Shown here: in pieces, positions 8,447-18,585 of the stretch | Layout: each line of letters begins with the position of its first letter | Numbering within the stretch: the stretch's first letter is position 1 | NCBI GenBank assembly: GCA_963816985.1 | Contig: CAWFMF010000001.1 | Span: 1 to 64,000, forward strand | Origin: JAIVJM01 sp963816985 | Lineage (GTDB): Bacteria > Acidobacteriota > Blastocatellia > Pyrinomonadales > Pyrinomonadaceae | Direction: 5' to 3' | Length of the DNA: 64,000 nucleotides | Notes under the pieces: model-generated | What the model saw: the letters and a program-made list of their open reading frames with translations, nothing else | Database searches by the model: none | Told to the model about the DNA's origin: nothing | Made by a program: the position numbers and the translations under genes

Positions 8447-11221
8447 TTATTGAACCGACACGTCGTCCACGCGGAACGAAGTCGGCAGGGTGATGTCGTT
8501 GGTGCCGCGGAACTGAATCCGCACGGTCTGGCCGGCGAAGCTGCTGAGGTTATACGGCCCCCTCAAGACGTAGACGCCCGCCGTGCCGCTGTTCTGGTTG
8601 CTGAACGTCGTCAGCGTCGCCAGAAGCGTCCCCGAAGTGTTCCGCACTTCGATGAAGAGGCGGTCGAAGACCGACGCGCCCGTCGCTTCGCTCGTCGTGA
8701 TGTTGAGCCAGAAGTTGAGGTTCGCGCCGCCGCTCGGAATCGTCACCGTCTGGTAGAGCGTCCCCGAAGAGCTGTTGACGCCGTTGACGATCATGTAGGC
8801 CGTGCCGCTGTGCGGGAACGCGCCCGTGCTGCGTGTGACCTGACTGCTGATGACCCAGGGGGTCGTGCCCGTCTCGAAGCCGGGGTTGACGATGATGTTC
8901 GTGCCGCCGCCGCCCGTGCCCGCCTGCGTGACCGTGAAGGTCAGACCCGCGATGGTCATCGTGCCGTTGCGCGAGGCCGTGCCGGTGTTCGCGGCGACGG
9001 AGTAATTGACTGACCCGTTGCCCGAACCGCTCGTGCCGCTCGTGATGGTGATGAAGGAGGCGTTGCTCGAAGCCGTCCACGCGCAGCCCGCGCCCGCCGT
9101 CACCGAGACGCTCCCCGTGCCGCCCCCCGCCACGACGCTCGCGCTCGTGGGGCTGATGGAGTAGGTGCAAGTGCCGCCGCAATCACTCGGCAGGTCAGAG
9201 GCGGCGGTGTGCGTCGAGCCGTCGTTGCCGACCGCCGAGACGCCCATCCCGTGACGCGCGAAGACCGTCCAGATGGCGCAGCGGTTCGCACCGCCGTTCT
9301 CGTTCTGGTCGGCTTGCAGGATGCCGTCGCGCGCGTTGAGGAACGAGGGCCGGTTCGGCGTGAACTTCATACCGTTCAAGACGATCCTGTCCGTGATGGC
9401 CGCGCCGAGCTGCGTCCGCAAGTCCCAGAGCGTCGCCGCCCAGACTTCGCCGTCGCCGTGCACCGCACAACTCGGCACGCACACATCGGCGTAAGAGTTG
9501 TGGACGGCGTTGGCCGGGACGGTGTAGGCCGCGCGGCGGATGCCGTTCGGGTTGCCGGTCGAGTATTCGCCGACCGCGCCGTCGTTGTTGAGGGTGATGG
9601 CCCAGTAGTCCGACCAGCCCTCGCCCATCGCGCCCGACTGCGTGCCTTGGAGGGCGGTGCTGCCGTTGCCGATGAGGCGGTTCGAGATGCCGTGGCCGTA
9701 CTCGTGGAAGACCACGTCGCCGTCCACGGAGCTGTCGCGGTCGGGGTTGGGCGAGGTGAAGATGTACTGCTGCATGCGCGGCCTTTGGCCGTCGGGCGGC
9801 GTGGCGAAGTTCGCGTTGTTCGTGCCGGAGCCGTCCTGCGCCTCGGCGCGCACCGAGTCGTTGCCCGTGCCGCCGCGCCCGTAGTTGTTCGTCTGGAAGT
9901 TGCGCGCCGTCTCCGTGAAGCCGAGGGCGTAGGAGAAGTCGTGCATGATGTTGTTGTAGTAGAAAAGATTCGTCACGACCGCCGCCTGATTCGTGGCAGT
10001 GGTCGGCGAGACGGTCGTGTCGAAGGTGAAGGTGAAGTTCTGGTTAGCGGCGGAGGCGTGGCCGCTCGAGAGCCCGTTGCCGCTGGTCGTGTCCGGCGCG
10101 TTGTTGGCGTCGCGGTCGAGGTAGGCTTCGACGTTGTTGCCCGTCGTCACCGTGGAAGTGCCCATCCATCCGGCGCTCGTGTTGATGACGGTATCGCCGA
10201 CGAAGGAGACGAGTTGGCGCGCGCCCTTGTCCGGCGCTTCGATGTAGACCGTGCCCTGCGCCTGATGGACGTAGAGGTTGCTGCGCAGGAGCAGCTCGCC
10301 CGTGTGCGCGTCAACCAGAAGCTCGTACCACTCGTCGGGGCCGATGTCGGCGTAGACGTGCCACGCGAGCCGCGCCGCGTCGCCCACGCGCACGACGTTC
10401 AGCTCCGAGAGCACTTCTTCGTTGCTCATGTCCAGAGGGTTGGCGAACGAGGAGGACTCGCCCTTGGCGTCGCGCGCGCGCGTCTCGGCGAACGAGGGGA
10501 TGACTTCCCTGCCCGCGTGCTCGAAGGCTTTGGCGATGCCCTCGGCCTCGGTGAGCGTCGGCCTGAGCTTGACGGTCTGCCCGTTGACGAGGAAGCCTTC
10601 GCGGACGGAGAGGACTTCGCCGCTCCCGTTGACGACCACCTTCACCTCGCCCTCGAAGACCTTGATGCCGCCGACGGTCTGCGTGTATTCGAGGAAGGAG
10701 GTTCCGGCGTCGTTGTCCTCCTTGTTGAGCTTGAGGGCGCTCGTCGCCGACGTGGGGAAGAGCGCGGCCTGCTGCTTGAGGAACTTACGCGCGATGTTAT
10801 CGGGGAGGCCGGACTGCGGCTCGGAGAGCGCCGCCCCTTCGACGAAGAAATTCTTCATCGAGCCGGTCTCGTTGACGATGGCGCGCACCCGCCCGCCCTC
10901 TGGGCGGCTCGCGCGGAAGTTGGCGACCGCCGAGGCGCGAGCCTGCCGCATCGTGGCGCCCTTGTCCTGCGCGGCTGCGCTCGGCGCGTCCACCACGCTC
11001 ACGTCGGAGTCCGTGAACTCGCCCTTCTCGACGAGGCGGATGTCGAAGTTGGGGAGCGCGCGTTTCCTGCGCGCGCCGCCTGCGCCCATGTCTCCGTTGC
11101 CGGTCTCTATCTGTCCTTTTTGTGATTCATTAGTCTGCTGCGCGCCCGACCTTGTGAAGGGGAACGTCGCGGCGACGATGAGGGCAAAGCCCAGTAATCC
11201 AACGAGCAATCTCTTACGCAT
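8447..11221 (-). CDS. Secreted M36 (fungalysin-type) metallopeptidase with BACON domain
   Basis: 924 residues with an N-terminal signal peptide (KRLLVGLLGFALIVAATF). A propeptide with FTP/PepSY-like text runs to about residue 300. The zinc motif HEYGHGIS is at about residue 506, in the sequence context of M36 peptidases, with a downstream GEGWSDYWA glutamate ligand. After the catalytic domain comes a BACON-type beta domain (starting CTYSISPTSASV) and a C-terminal jelly-roll-like domain (NPGFETG...). The BACON domain usually binds glycans or mucins. The protein is likely exported and self-processed. It is monocistronic, with a terminator just past its stop. Confidence 0.88.
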   Translation of the reverse strand: MRKRLLVGLLGFALIVAATFPFTRSGAQQTNESQKGQIETGNGDMGAGGARRKRALPNFDIRLVEKGEFTDSDVSVVDAPSAAAQDKGATMRQARASAVANFRASRPEGGRVRAIVNETGSMKNFFVEGAALSEPQSGLPDNIARKFLKQQAALFPTSATSALKLNKEDNDAGTSFLEYTQTVGGIKVFEGEVKVVVNGSGEVLSVREGFLVNGQTVKLRPTLTEAEGIAKAFEHAGREVIPSFAETRARDAKGESSSFANPLDMSNEEVLSELNVVRVGDAARLAWHVYADIGPDEWYELLVDAHTGELLLRSNLYVHQAQGTVYIEAPDKGARQLVSFVGDTVINTSAGWMGTSTVTTGNNVEAYLDRDANNAPDTTSGNGLSSGHASAANQNFTFTFDTTVSPTTATNQAAVVTNLFYYNNIMHDFSYALGFTETARNFQTNNYGRGGTGNDSVRAEAQDGSGTNNANFATPPDGQRPRMQQYIFTSPNPDRDSSVDGDVVFHEYGHGISNRLIGNGSTALQGTQSGAMGEGWSDYWAITLNNDGAVGEYSTGNPNGIRRAAYTVPANAVHNSYADVCVPSCAVHGDGEVWAATLWDLRTQLGAAITDRIVLNGMKFTPNRPSFLNARDGILQADQNENGGANRCAIWTVFARHGMGVSAVGNDGSTHTAASDLPSDCGGTCTYSISPTSASVVAGGGTGSVSVTAGAGCAWTASSNASFITITSGTSGSGNGSVNYSVAANTGTASRNGTMTIAGLTFTVTQAGTGGGGTNIIVNPGFETGTTPWVISSQVTRSTGAFPHSGTAYMIVNGVNSSSGTLYQTVTIPSGGANLNFWLNITTSEATGASVFDRLFIEVRNTSGTLLATLTTFSNQNSGTAGVYVLRGPYNLSSFAGQTVRIQFRGTNDITLPTSFRVDDVSVQ

Positions 11222-11636
11222 GTATTCTCTCCCTCCGTCAGTTGCTGTTTGAGGTAAGGCAACAGGTCGCCCGAAAGTCGCGCAAGGCGCAGGCAGACGC
11301 CTTCGTTTGAATCAGGGGACATCCTTGCGGTCTTGGCCGTTTGAGGTGTGCCTTAGCGGTCTCGTTTTGCGGCGAACACGTGCGCCGCGCATACCCGCCC
11401 CGTCGCTGGCCGCGATGACGGAGGCGTGAGACTCCGCAGACGAACGTCTTGCTACCCGACCGTGGCCGACCGAGCCGGCGGTCGCTGGACGCGCTGCGTT
11501 GTAATTAACTGACTAGCGTTTGAGGAATGGGCAAGAAATCGCTGCGACTGTCGTCTAACTTGTCGGAGTGGGGCGTAGAGTAACAAATTCCGGCGCGATT
11601 GTTAAGAGCCGGGAGCGCCGCGCCGAGAGGAAGAGA
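11222..11636. other. Intergenic region upstream of the M36 peptidase
   Basis: No gene supported. The stretch must hold the promoter of the minus-strand M36 gene, but I do not see a clear -35/-10 or -24/-12 pair. Confidence 0.4.
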
Positions 11637-11670
11637 GAGAGTGCGCGGCTCGCGCGGGCCGCGCACTCTC
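11637..11670 (-). terminator. Intrinsic terminator of the small Cys-rich protein gene
   Basis: A perfect 13-bp GC-rich stem (11637-11649 with 11658-11670) lies 26 bases past the stop of the minus-strand gene. Confidence 0.6.
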
Positions 11671-11696
11671 ACACCGTGGCGCGCGTCGGCGCGCGT

Positions 11697-11951
11697 TCAC
11701 TGCTCGCAGAAGTTCTTGTAGCAGTGAGAAGTGTCCGTGTTGAAACCGTCGTAGCACCGCTGCTGCTGCGGCCCTTCCGGGTACTTGGCGAGGCACGTCT
11801 CGAACGCCTCCGCGGTCTTGCGGATGCATTCGTTGCACCTCTCATTGATGTCGCCGGCCCGCGCCGTCGGCGTGTTGTAAGACAGCGAGAGGGTGAGCAT
11901 AGCCAGGCAAAAGGCTACTGCCGCGAGAAAGAAAACAAAGGGTCTTCGCAT
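11697..11951 (-). CDS. Small secreted cysteine-rich protein of unknown function
   Basis: 84 residues from the ATG at 11951, chosen because AAGGAG sits six bases before it; the more upstream ATG overlaps that site. The N-terminus (MRRPFVFFLAAVAFCLAM) is a signal peptide. The mature part carries six cysteines, including CNEC, which suggests disulphides outside the cytoplasm. I do not recognise a family. It is a single gene with its own terminator. Confidence 0.7.
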   Translation of the reverse strand: MRRPFVFFLAAVAFCLAMLTLSLSYNTPTARAGDINERCNECIRKTAEAFETCLAKYPEGPQQQRCYDGFNTDTSHCYKNFCEQ

Positions 11952-12209
11952 CGTGGTCTCCTTCATTCAAGTCGGGACGTGGCAAGGCATTCGTCAGGGA
12001 GGCACATTCCTATATATAGAGTCCAAGATAAAGTCAATCTTTTTGGGCGGCGGGCGCGAGATGGACGAGTCGCGGCGGGAATGCGGCGGGGCCGCGACTC
12101 GCTCCGCCGACATCCCTGTTCGGTCTCTGGCATAATGTCCGGCCCGCGCGTAGGCGTACAGACTCTCCGGCGCGGCGCGTTTTACTGATTCCGGTTTGAA
12201 GGTTTGACG

Positions 12210-13433
12210 ATGAAGGCTTTGAGTTTGACGGAAGCCCGCGCGCTGCTGCTCGCCGCGCAGGGGCTCTTGCGTCGCCCGTTGAAGAAGGCGACGAAGCGGG
12301 ACGTGCTGAGCGCCGTCCGGCGCATGGGCGCGCTTCAGATAGACACCATCAGCGTCGTCGCGCGCAGCCCGTACCTCGTGCTGTGGAGCCGCCTCGGCGA
12401 GTACGACCCGGCGTGGCTCGGCGAGTTGCTGGCCGAAGCAAAGCTCTTTGAATACTGGTCGCACGAGGCGTGCTTCCTGCCCGTCGAAGACTACCCGCTC
12501 TACCGCCACCGGATGCTCGACGCGGAGTCGCAAGGCTGGCACTACTCGAAGGCTTGGGTCGAAGCGCACCGGCTCGAAATCGGAGCGCTGCTCGATTACG
12601 TCCGTGCGCGCGGGGCGGTGCGCGCCGCCGACTTCGAGCGCACGGACGGCAAGGCCGGTGGGTGGTGGGAGTGGAAGACCGAGAAGCGCGCTTTGGAGAT
12701 GCTCTTCACGGCGGGCGAGCTGATGATTGCGCGGCGGCACAACTTCCAACGCGTCTACGACCTGCGCGAGCGCGTTCTGCCCGCGTGGGATGACCGCCAA
12801 CTTCCTTCACATGAAGAGGCGCGGCGCGAGTTGGCCTTGAAGGCCGTCCGCTCGTTGGGCGTGACGACCGCCGCGTGGGTGGGCGATTACTTCCGCACCG
12901 ACAAGCGGGAGACGAGGGCGACGGTCGAGGCTCTCGCCGCCGAAGGTCTTCTGCTCGCGGTCAAGGTCGAGGGCTGGACTGAAGCCGCTTACGTCCACCC
13001 GGACAACCGGAAACTTCTTAACGAAGCCGCCGCAGGTAAACTCGAACCGGAGTTGACGACGCTGCTCTCGCCGTTCGACCCGCTCGTCTGGGATCGTGCG
13101 CGCGCCCGCGCCGTGTTCGGGTTCGACTACCGGCTCGAATGCTACACGCCCGCGCCGAAGAGGCTCTACGGCTACTTCACTCTGCCCATCTTGCGGCGCG
13201 GCGCGCTCGTCGGGCGCGTGGACGCGAAGGCGCACCGGAAAGAAGGCGTCTTTGAACTCAAGTCCGTCCACGTCGAGCCCGGCGTGACAGCCGACGAACC
13301 GCTCGCCGACGACCTCGCACACGCCGTGCGCGAGTGCGCCGCGTGGCACAAGACGCCGAAGGTTAGCGTGCTCAACTCCGACCCGAAGAAGTTCGCCGCC
13401 CTCCTGCGGAAGTCAATCGAACGAGGGTCGTGA
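12210..13433 (+). CDS. Winged-helix DNA-binding protein of the YcaQ (HTH_42) family
   Basis: 407 residues from the ATG at 12210 (a TTG two codons earlier is possible). Typical family features are LSLTEARALLLAAQGL at the start, VLSAVRRMGALQIDTISVV, and FEYWSHEACFLP. The C-terminal part has LLSPFDPLVWDR. Members such as E. coli YcaQ are DNA glycosylases that open interstrand crosslinks; the (Q/H)x(D/S)-type active region corresponds to LQIDTIS and the text after it. Activity on crosslinks is known for the family, not shown here. Monocistronic. Confidence 0.85.
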   Translation: MKALSLTEARALLLAAQGLLRRPLKKATKRDVLSAVRRMGALQIDTISVVARSPYLVLWSRLGEYDPAWLGELLAEAKLFEYWSHEACFLPVEDYPLYRHRMLDAESQGWHYSKAWVEAHRLEIGALLDYVRARGAVRAADFERTDGKAGGWWEWKTEKRALEMLFTAGELMIARRHNFQRVYDLRERVLPAWDDRQLPSHEEARRELALKAVRSLGVTTAAWVGDYFRTDKRETRATVEALAAEGLLLAVKVEGWTEAAYVHPDNRKLLNEAAAGKLEPELTTLLSPFDPLVWDRARARAVFGFDYRLECYTPAPKRLYGYFTLPILRRGALVGRVDAKAHRKEGVFELKSVHVEPGVTADEPLADDLAHAVRECAAWHKTPKVSVLNSDPKKFAALLRKSIERGS

Positions 13434-13539
13434 GATTACGGCTGCGGTTCCCAACAATCGGGAAGCTTAGACGCGAACGGAGACCGCCCCCACGAGATGA
13501 GGATGGGGCGCTCTGCTCACTCCTTCCGTCCCTCAGACT

Positions 13540-15417
13540 TCAGACCGTGAGCACGTCGCGCGTCGCCTTGCGCTGCGAAATCTCCTGCACGAGGCTCGTG
13601 ATGCGCTCGACGCTGAAGGGCTTGGGAATCACCCAGTCGGCCTTCGCGGCGGTCTGCTCTTCGGCGCTCACGGCGTCGCCCCAGCCCGTAATCACCGCCA
13701 GAGGGATGTGCTCGTCCTGCTCCCTGATGTATCGCGCCAGCTCCCAACCGCTCATGCCGGGCAGGCCGACATCGGTCAGCACGGCGTCGAACTCCTGCTC
13801 GTCGAAGAGCGTCAAAGCCTCGTGGCCGTCCGAGGCCAGAGAGACTTCGCAGCCGTCGAGGTGCAGGATGTCCGAGAGCAGCTCGCGCACGTAGTCCTCG
13901 TCGTCAACGACGAGAATCCTGAGCCCGTCGCGCAGGTGCGCGGGCGCAGAGGATGCGGCGGCAGCGGGCGCGGGCAGCGCCGCACCCGTCGCCACCGGGA
14001 ACCTGATGCGGAACGTCGTGCCGCGCCCGACCTCGGATTCGACCTCGACCGTCCCGCCGTGGCGCATGACGATGCCGTAGCTCACCGACAGACCGAGCCC
14101 CATCCCCGCCGTCCCCTTCGTCGTGAAGAACGGGTCGAAGATGCGCGAGCGCACCTCGTCGTTCATCCCGATGCCCGTGTCGCTGATGGAGATGACGACC
14201 TCGCCGCCGACTCTTTCGGTCGAGAGCGTCAGGCGGCCCCCGTCGGGCATCGCGTCCACGGCGTTGAAGACCATGTTGACGAGCACTTCGCGCAGCTCAC
14301 CGGCGTCGCCCATGATGGAAGTGTTCGCGCCGATGCGACGGTTGAGCGTGATGTGGACGTTCTGCGCCTCGGCTCGATCCTTCCAGCGCGGGCGCGTAAT
14401 CTCGCCGACCTCGATCATCAACTGGTCAACGTCAATCGGCTCGAAGTCCTGGTCGCGCCGCTGGCGGGCGAAGTCCTGAATGCGCTTGACGGTCTTCGCG
14501 CCGTCCTCGGCGGTCTGGATGATGATGTTGAGGCCGCGCCTCATCTCCTCCGGCGTCTGCGCCGAGAGCAGGAGCTGCGCGCGCGCCAGAATCCCCGTCA
14601 GCGTGTTGTTGAAGTTGTGCGCCACGCCCGAAGCCAGTTCACCCAAAGCCGAGAGCTTCTCGATCTGCGCGTAGTGCTCGCGCATGCGGTCGCGCTCGGC
14701 CTGCTCGGCCTGCGTCGCCGACGCCTCGATGTTCTTCAGGTAAGTCCGGTAGGTGAGGTAGATGATGAGGATGATGGGCGTCGTCAAAAGCACGTAGTAG
14801 GGGCCGGTTCTGACGACGATCCGCGAGGTGAGCCCCGCGGCGGACGCCCCGGCCAAGTACGTGATCGAAGACCAGAGGTAATACCTGCTCCACGTGTGCG
14901 AGAGGCTCTGGTTCCGTTTGATGGCCGTGAAAATGGCGGCGAGCCCGGAGTTCGCGATGTACTGCACGAGCGCCATCAGGCAGATGGCCGCGAGGAAGCT
15001 GCCCAGGTCTTCCGAACGCGGCAGTTCCGGGATCGGCCCGAAGAACTTGCGCACGGCGGCCCCCGAAAGGAAGGTCGAGAGCGCCATGATCGCGCCGTTG
15101 ACCGCGATGGTCTTCGGCTTCTGGCGGTACGGCAGCGACGAGTAGACGCCCTCGGCGGCGGCGAGGAAGACGGCGGCCTCGACGCCGTAGAAGAGCATGA
15201 CCAGAAAGATGAAGGTGTCGGAGACGGTGATGTGGCCGCTGTAATTGGGGATGTTGATGGAGAAGCGCGAGCTGAAGAGAATCGCCAGCACCGACAGCAG
15301 AAAGAACGTCAGGTCCAACTGCGCGAGCGGGACGCGGTAGATGCAATAAAACAGGGCTCCGACGCCGCCGGAGATAACGAGCCAGATGTAAGCTTCGAGG
15401 ATGCGACTTCTATTCAT
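13540..15417 (-). CDS. Membrane hybrid histidine kinase with C-terminal receiver
   Basis: 625 residues from ATG 15417 (MNRSRILEAYIWL). The first ~230 residues hold about seven hydrophobic segments forming an integral-membrane sensor. A short coiled coil leads to HisKA, whose H-box reads SGVAHNFNNTLTGI. The ATPase part has NMVFNAVDAMPDGG (N box), DTGIGM and GMGLGLSV. A receiver domain follows from about residue 503 (ILVVDDEDYV, LTDVGLPGMSG, lysine in IPKPF). The kinase could phosphorylate its own receiver or a separate partner; no DNA-binding regulator is adjacent. Confidence 0.9.
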   Translation of the reverse strand: MNRSRILEAYIWLVISGGVGALFYCIYRVPLAQLDLTFFLLSVLAILFSSRFSINIPNYSGHITVSDTFIFLVMLFYGVEAAVFLAAAEGVYSSLPYRQKPKTIAVNGAIMALSTFLSGAAVRKFFGPIPELPRSEDLGSFLAAICLMALVQYIANSGLAAIFTAIKRNQSLSHTWSRYYLWSSITYLAGASAAGLTSRIVVRTGPYYVLLTTPIILIIYLTYRTYLKNIEASATQAEQAERDRMREHYAQIEKLSALGELASGVAHNFNNTLTGILARAQLLLSAQTPEEMRRGLNIIIQTAEDGAKTVKRIQDFARQRRDQDFEPIDVDQLMIEVGEITRPRWKDRAEAQNVHITLNRRIGANTSIMGDAGELREVLVNMVFNAVDAMPDGGRLTLSTERVGGEVVISISDTGIGMNDEVRSRIFDPFFTTKGTAGMGLGLSVSYGIVMRHGGTVEVESEVGRGTTFRIRFPVATGAALPAPAAAASSAPAHLRDGLRILVVDDEDYVRELLSDILHLDGCEVSLASDGHEALTLFDEQEFDAVLTDVGLPGMSGWELARYIREQDEHIPLAVITGWGDAVSAEEQTAAKADWVIPKPFSVERITSLVQEISQRKATRDVLTV

Positions 15418-15607
15418 AAGGTACGACGGACGGCGGCGCGTTGGGGAGGTACGCGATGTTCGGCGCGAGACCGCCGTCACTGTCTTCAGTCTAGGGGTTT
15501 TGGCCGGACGGCGTCAAAGGGTTCCGCACGATTGCCTCGCGGCTGACGAAGCTGCGTGCGTTCAGGGAGAGCGGGGGAGTTCTCAACGCCTGCCCTCAAA
15601 TGCACGA

Positions 15608-15640
15608 GGGGCAGTTACTTCCCTTTCAAGTAACTGCCCC
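15608..15640. terminator. Intrinsic terminator hairpin
   Basis: A perfect 13-bp stem (15608-15620 with 15628-15640) around a 7-base loop sits 48 bases past the stop of the minus-strand repeat-protein gene. Confidence 0.65.
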
Positions 15641-15687
15641 CGGCTGAGACTGATGTCAGGATTTACCGCGCCACCGCGTCGCCCCTT

Positions 15688-16422
15688 CTAGTTCCCGAAA
15701 GGGTTCGCGTGCACGACGGTGTTGTTGAAACCGAGCCCGTCGCCCGTCACGACAGCCCCTGTAATCGTGATGTTCTGGCCCGTGATGACGCCGTCCACGA
15801 CCTGAAGGTTATCGCCCGTCACCACGCCGCCGCTGATCCGGAGATTGCCGGAGGCCGTGAGTTCGCCGCTGATGATGACGCCGCGCAACGGGGCGACCTC
15901 GCCGCTGATGATGACGCCGCCGGTGTCGCTGTCCTCGCCGCTGATGATGACACCATCGGTATCGGCAATCTCGCCGCTGATGATGACACCATCGGTATCG
16001 GCAATCTCGCCGCTGATGATGACACCATCGGTATCGGCAATCTCGCCGCTGATGATGACGCCGGACGTGCACAGGGACGATTCGAGGGTCGCGTTCTGGA
16101 TGGTGCCCGCGTTACTGAGCGCGGTGCTGTTCAAGACCCGGACGCCGCCGGCGAAAACGCCGTCCACGGCCACGCCGTTGACCGACACGCCGTGGGCGCT
16201 GATCTGGCCGCCGTTGCTGCCGACGACCGTCGCTTCCGAGACCCCGACCACGCCGTCGACGGGCACGGAACTAGAGCAGGGTGAGGACATTTCAACAGTC
16301 TGTGTTTGTGCCTGCGCGCCGCCGACGACGCTGAAGCCCGCTACGTCGGCGACGAGGATGCCGACAGCCACAGAGAGCGACGCCAGCAGTGACGCCGCAG
16401 GGGAGAGTAAGAAACGTTTCAC
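15688..16422 (-). CDS. Secreted 12-residue-repeat protein
   Basis: 244 residues from a GTG start at 16422, chosen because GGAGGT lies six bases before it; a longer frame begins at 16473. Residues 1-39 (MKRFLLSPAASLLASL...) are a signal peptide ending near AQAQ. The middle consists of 12-residue units of the form GVIISGEIADTD, at least five in a row. Further units without this consensus (VNGVAVDGV, VVTGDNLQVVDGV) stand on both sides. Regular G-V-hydrophobic spacing suggests a solenoid such as a beta-helix. Three units are identical at DNA level, so copy number is probably variable. No known family recognised. Confidence 0.75.
   Translation of the reverse strand: MKRFLLSPAASLLASLSVAVGILVADVAGFSVVGGAQAQTQTVEMSSPCSSSVPVDGVVGVSEATVVGSNGGQISAHGVSVNGVAVDGVFAGGVRVLNSTALSNAGTIQNATLESSLCTSGVIISGEIADTDGVIISGEIADTDGVIISGEIADTDGVIISGEDSDTGGVIISGEVAPLRGVIISGELTASGNLRISGGVVTGDNLQVVDGVITGQNITITGAVVTGDGLGFNNTVVHANPFGN
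15862..16062. repeat. 36-bp in-frame tandem repeat array
   Basis: Three identical 36-base units cover 15934-16041, each coding for one 12-residue unit. Diverged units flank them at 15862-15933 and a partial unit follows from 16042. The lack of spacers and the intact reading frame rule out a CRISPR array. Confidence 0.9.
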
Positions 16423-16603
16423 TGAAACCTCCGATTCGAGAGAAGAATTTATTTGAATGATAGATGTCAGCATCTATCCGCCGTGAGGATGGAACACACC
16501 ACGCCTTTAATTCCTAAGTTATATAGTTAGTAAGACTGAAGGATTTTTACAAGGTCGGGTGACCGGTTCCTCAACTCAAAGTTGATACCCCAAGTCGGCG
16601 GGC

Positions 16604-16632
16604 ACTTTACTGCATCGGAAATAAGTTGTCAA
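16604..16632 (-). promoter_or_regulatory. Candidate promoter of the repeat-protein gene
   Basis: On the minus strand TTGACA (16632-16627) is followed after 17 bases by TAAAGT (16609-16604). It would give a leader of about 175 bases. The surrounding 200 bases are AT-rich and gene-free. Confidence 0.45.
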
Positions 16633-16754
16633 CCCTTTTGTTTCCAATAGTTAAGATAAATAAGTTTAAACACTGCCAATTCATTTGCAGCTCAACGGCG
16701 GACGCTCGCCGTACTCCGTGGATGAGCCGGGCTCTCTTCCGCCTCGAAATGAAA

Positions 16755-16797
16755 ACGCCCGCCGCCTCTTTAGTCGAAGGCGGCGGGCGTGTTTTTT
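16755..16797. terminator. Bidirectional intrinsic terminator
   Basis: A perfect 13-bp GC-rich stem (16755-16767 with 16778-16790) is followed on the plus strand by a T-run. On the minus strand it ends the HtrA gene, which stops at 16877. Confidence 0.75.
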
Positions 16798-16876
16798 AAG
16801 ACGAGCTATCCGCTCTCGCCTTATCAGCCCGAAGGCGCGCGCCGAGTCCGGGCCGCCGGTCTTCGGCCCCCACTGC

Positions 16877-18386
16877 TTACGGGCGCAGGCGCGCGGTGAG
16901 GTAGAGCGTCCGACCGTCTCGCGCGACGAGCAGGAGCAAGGGGCGCGTGGCCGAGCGCGTGAGCGCGTCTCTTAGCTCCGCGAGGGTATTGACGGGCTGG
17001 CGGTTGACCTCTTGAATCAGGTCGCCGCGCCGGAGGCCCGCGTCCGCGCCCGGCCCCGAAGCGTCAACGCTCGTCACGACGAGGCCGCGGCTGTCGCGCG
17101 GCAGCTCCATGCGCGCGGCCACTTCGGGCGTGAGCTGTTCGATCCGCACGCCGAGCTTCCCGCTCTCGGTCGTGGGGTCGGAGCCCTTCTCGCCCACCGG
17201 CCCGGCGGTCGCGCTCTGCTCGATGGGGAGTTCGGCGAGCGTGGCGCGGAGCTGCTGCTCGCGGTTGTCGCGCAGCACGGTGAAGGAGACTTCGGTTCCG
17301 GGCCGCGTGCGCGCCACCATGTTGCGGAACGAGTTCGAGTCGGTGATGGGCACGCCGTTGAAGGACGTGATGACATCGCCGCGCCGGACGCCCGCGCGCT
17401 CGGCGGGGCTGCCCGTCTGCACGTTGCTGACGAGCGCGCCGCGCGCCTGCGGCAGGCTCAGGCTCTCGGCGAGGTCGGCGGTCACGGCCTGGATGTTGAC
17501 GCCAATCATGCCGCGCCGCACCTTGCCGCCGGTGATGAGCTGATTCATCACGTCGCGCGCCATGTTGGCCGGGATGGCGAAGCCGATGCCGATGCTTCCG
17601 CCCGAAGGCGAGAGGATTTGCGAGTTGATGCCGACCAGCTCGCCTTCGGTGCTGACGAGCGCGCCGCCGGAGTTGCCTCGATTGATGGCGGCGTCGGTCT
17701 GGAGGAAGTCTTCAAAACTCCCGTCGCCGAGGCCGGTCTGCCGCCCCTTCGCGCTGATGATGCCGGAGGTCACGGTCTGGCCGATGCCGAGCGGGTTGCC
17801 GATGGCGAGCACGATGTCGCCCACTTGCACGCGATCTGAATCTCCGAGACGCAGCACCGGCAAGTCCTTCGACTCGATTTTCAAGTACGGCGAGGTCGCT
17901 CGGCTCGTCCGAGCCGACGAGCTTGGCCTTGAAAGTCCGGTTGTCGGTGAACTCGACGGTGATTTGCTCCGCGCCGTCAACGACGTGGTAGTTGGTCAGG
18001 ATGTAGCCGTCGGCGCTGACGACTACGCCGGAGCCGACGCCGCGCTGCCGCTCGCGCGGCTCGTCCTCCTGCTGCGGCGTGCCGGGGTTCGGGTTGCGGC
18101 GGCGGAAGAACTCGCGGAAGGTCGGGTCGTCCATGAAGGGCAGGCGCTGCGAGGCGCGCACCATGCGCTCCGAGCGGATGGTGACGACCGCCGGGGCGGC
18201 GCGGCTCACGACACCGGCGTAAGAGTTCTGCGGCGCGGCCTGCGCCGTGGCGGCTGACGTGCCGGGCGCTTGCGCGCCGACCGACGCCGCGAGCGAGAAG
18301 ACGAAGAGGAGCGAAAGGAGAGACGCTTTCAAGCCCCCGCGCCTGCGGCCCTCGACGTTTGCGAATGAAGTCGTTCTGTTAATCAT
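16877..18386 (-). pseudogene. HtrA/DegP-type serine peptidase with two PDZ domains, one frameshift
   Basis: An N-terminal signal or anchor (ASLLSLLFVFSLAASVGAQA) is followed by a trypsin-like domain. The catalytic triad is visible: TNYHVV (His), SDLAVL (Asp) and RGNSGGAL (Ser). Two PDZ domains follow, each with a GVRRGD or GLRRGD turn. The reading frame changes just after SDLAVL, near 17881. The coding strand there has a run of four A; with three A the text reads on as VLEIESKDLPVL in the downstream frame. A homopolymer miscount in the assembly would explain it; true inactivation is the alternative. Periplasmic protein quality control is the known role of the family. The gene is divergent from the PilS-like kinase. 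Confidence 0.85.
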
Positions 18387-18585
18387 GTGAACCTCACCTC
18401 TTTAGACAAATGGCTGTAAATACTTCGACCAGAGCGCCGGGGCCGCGAGCCCTCGACGCCGTCTGACGGCCCCCGTCGAATAATCTTTTGATGCCTGTGG
18501 GCCGCCGCGGGTAGCTTTCAATCTCCGCCGACACTTCCGGCCCCGTCCAATTCGTCGGACGAAATTTGTGTTAGGCTTAAGGCCG

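Noticed and set aside
15862..16062. 36-bp repeats as a CRISPR array
   Set aside because: The units are contiguous, have no spacers and stay in a reading frame that codes for a signal-peptide protein.
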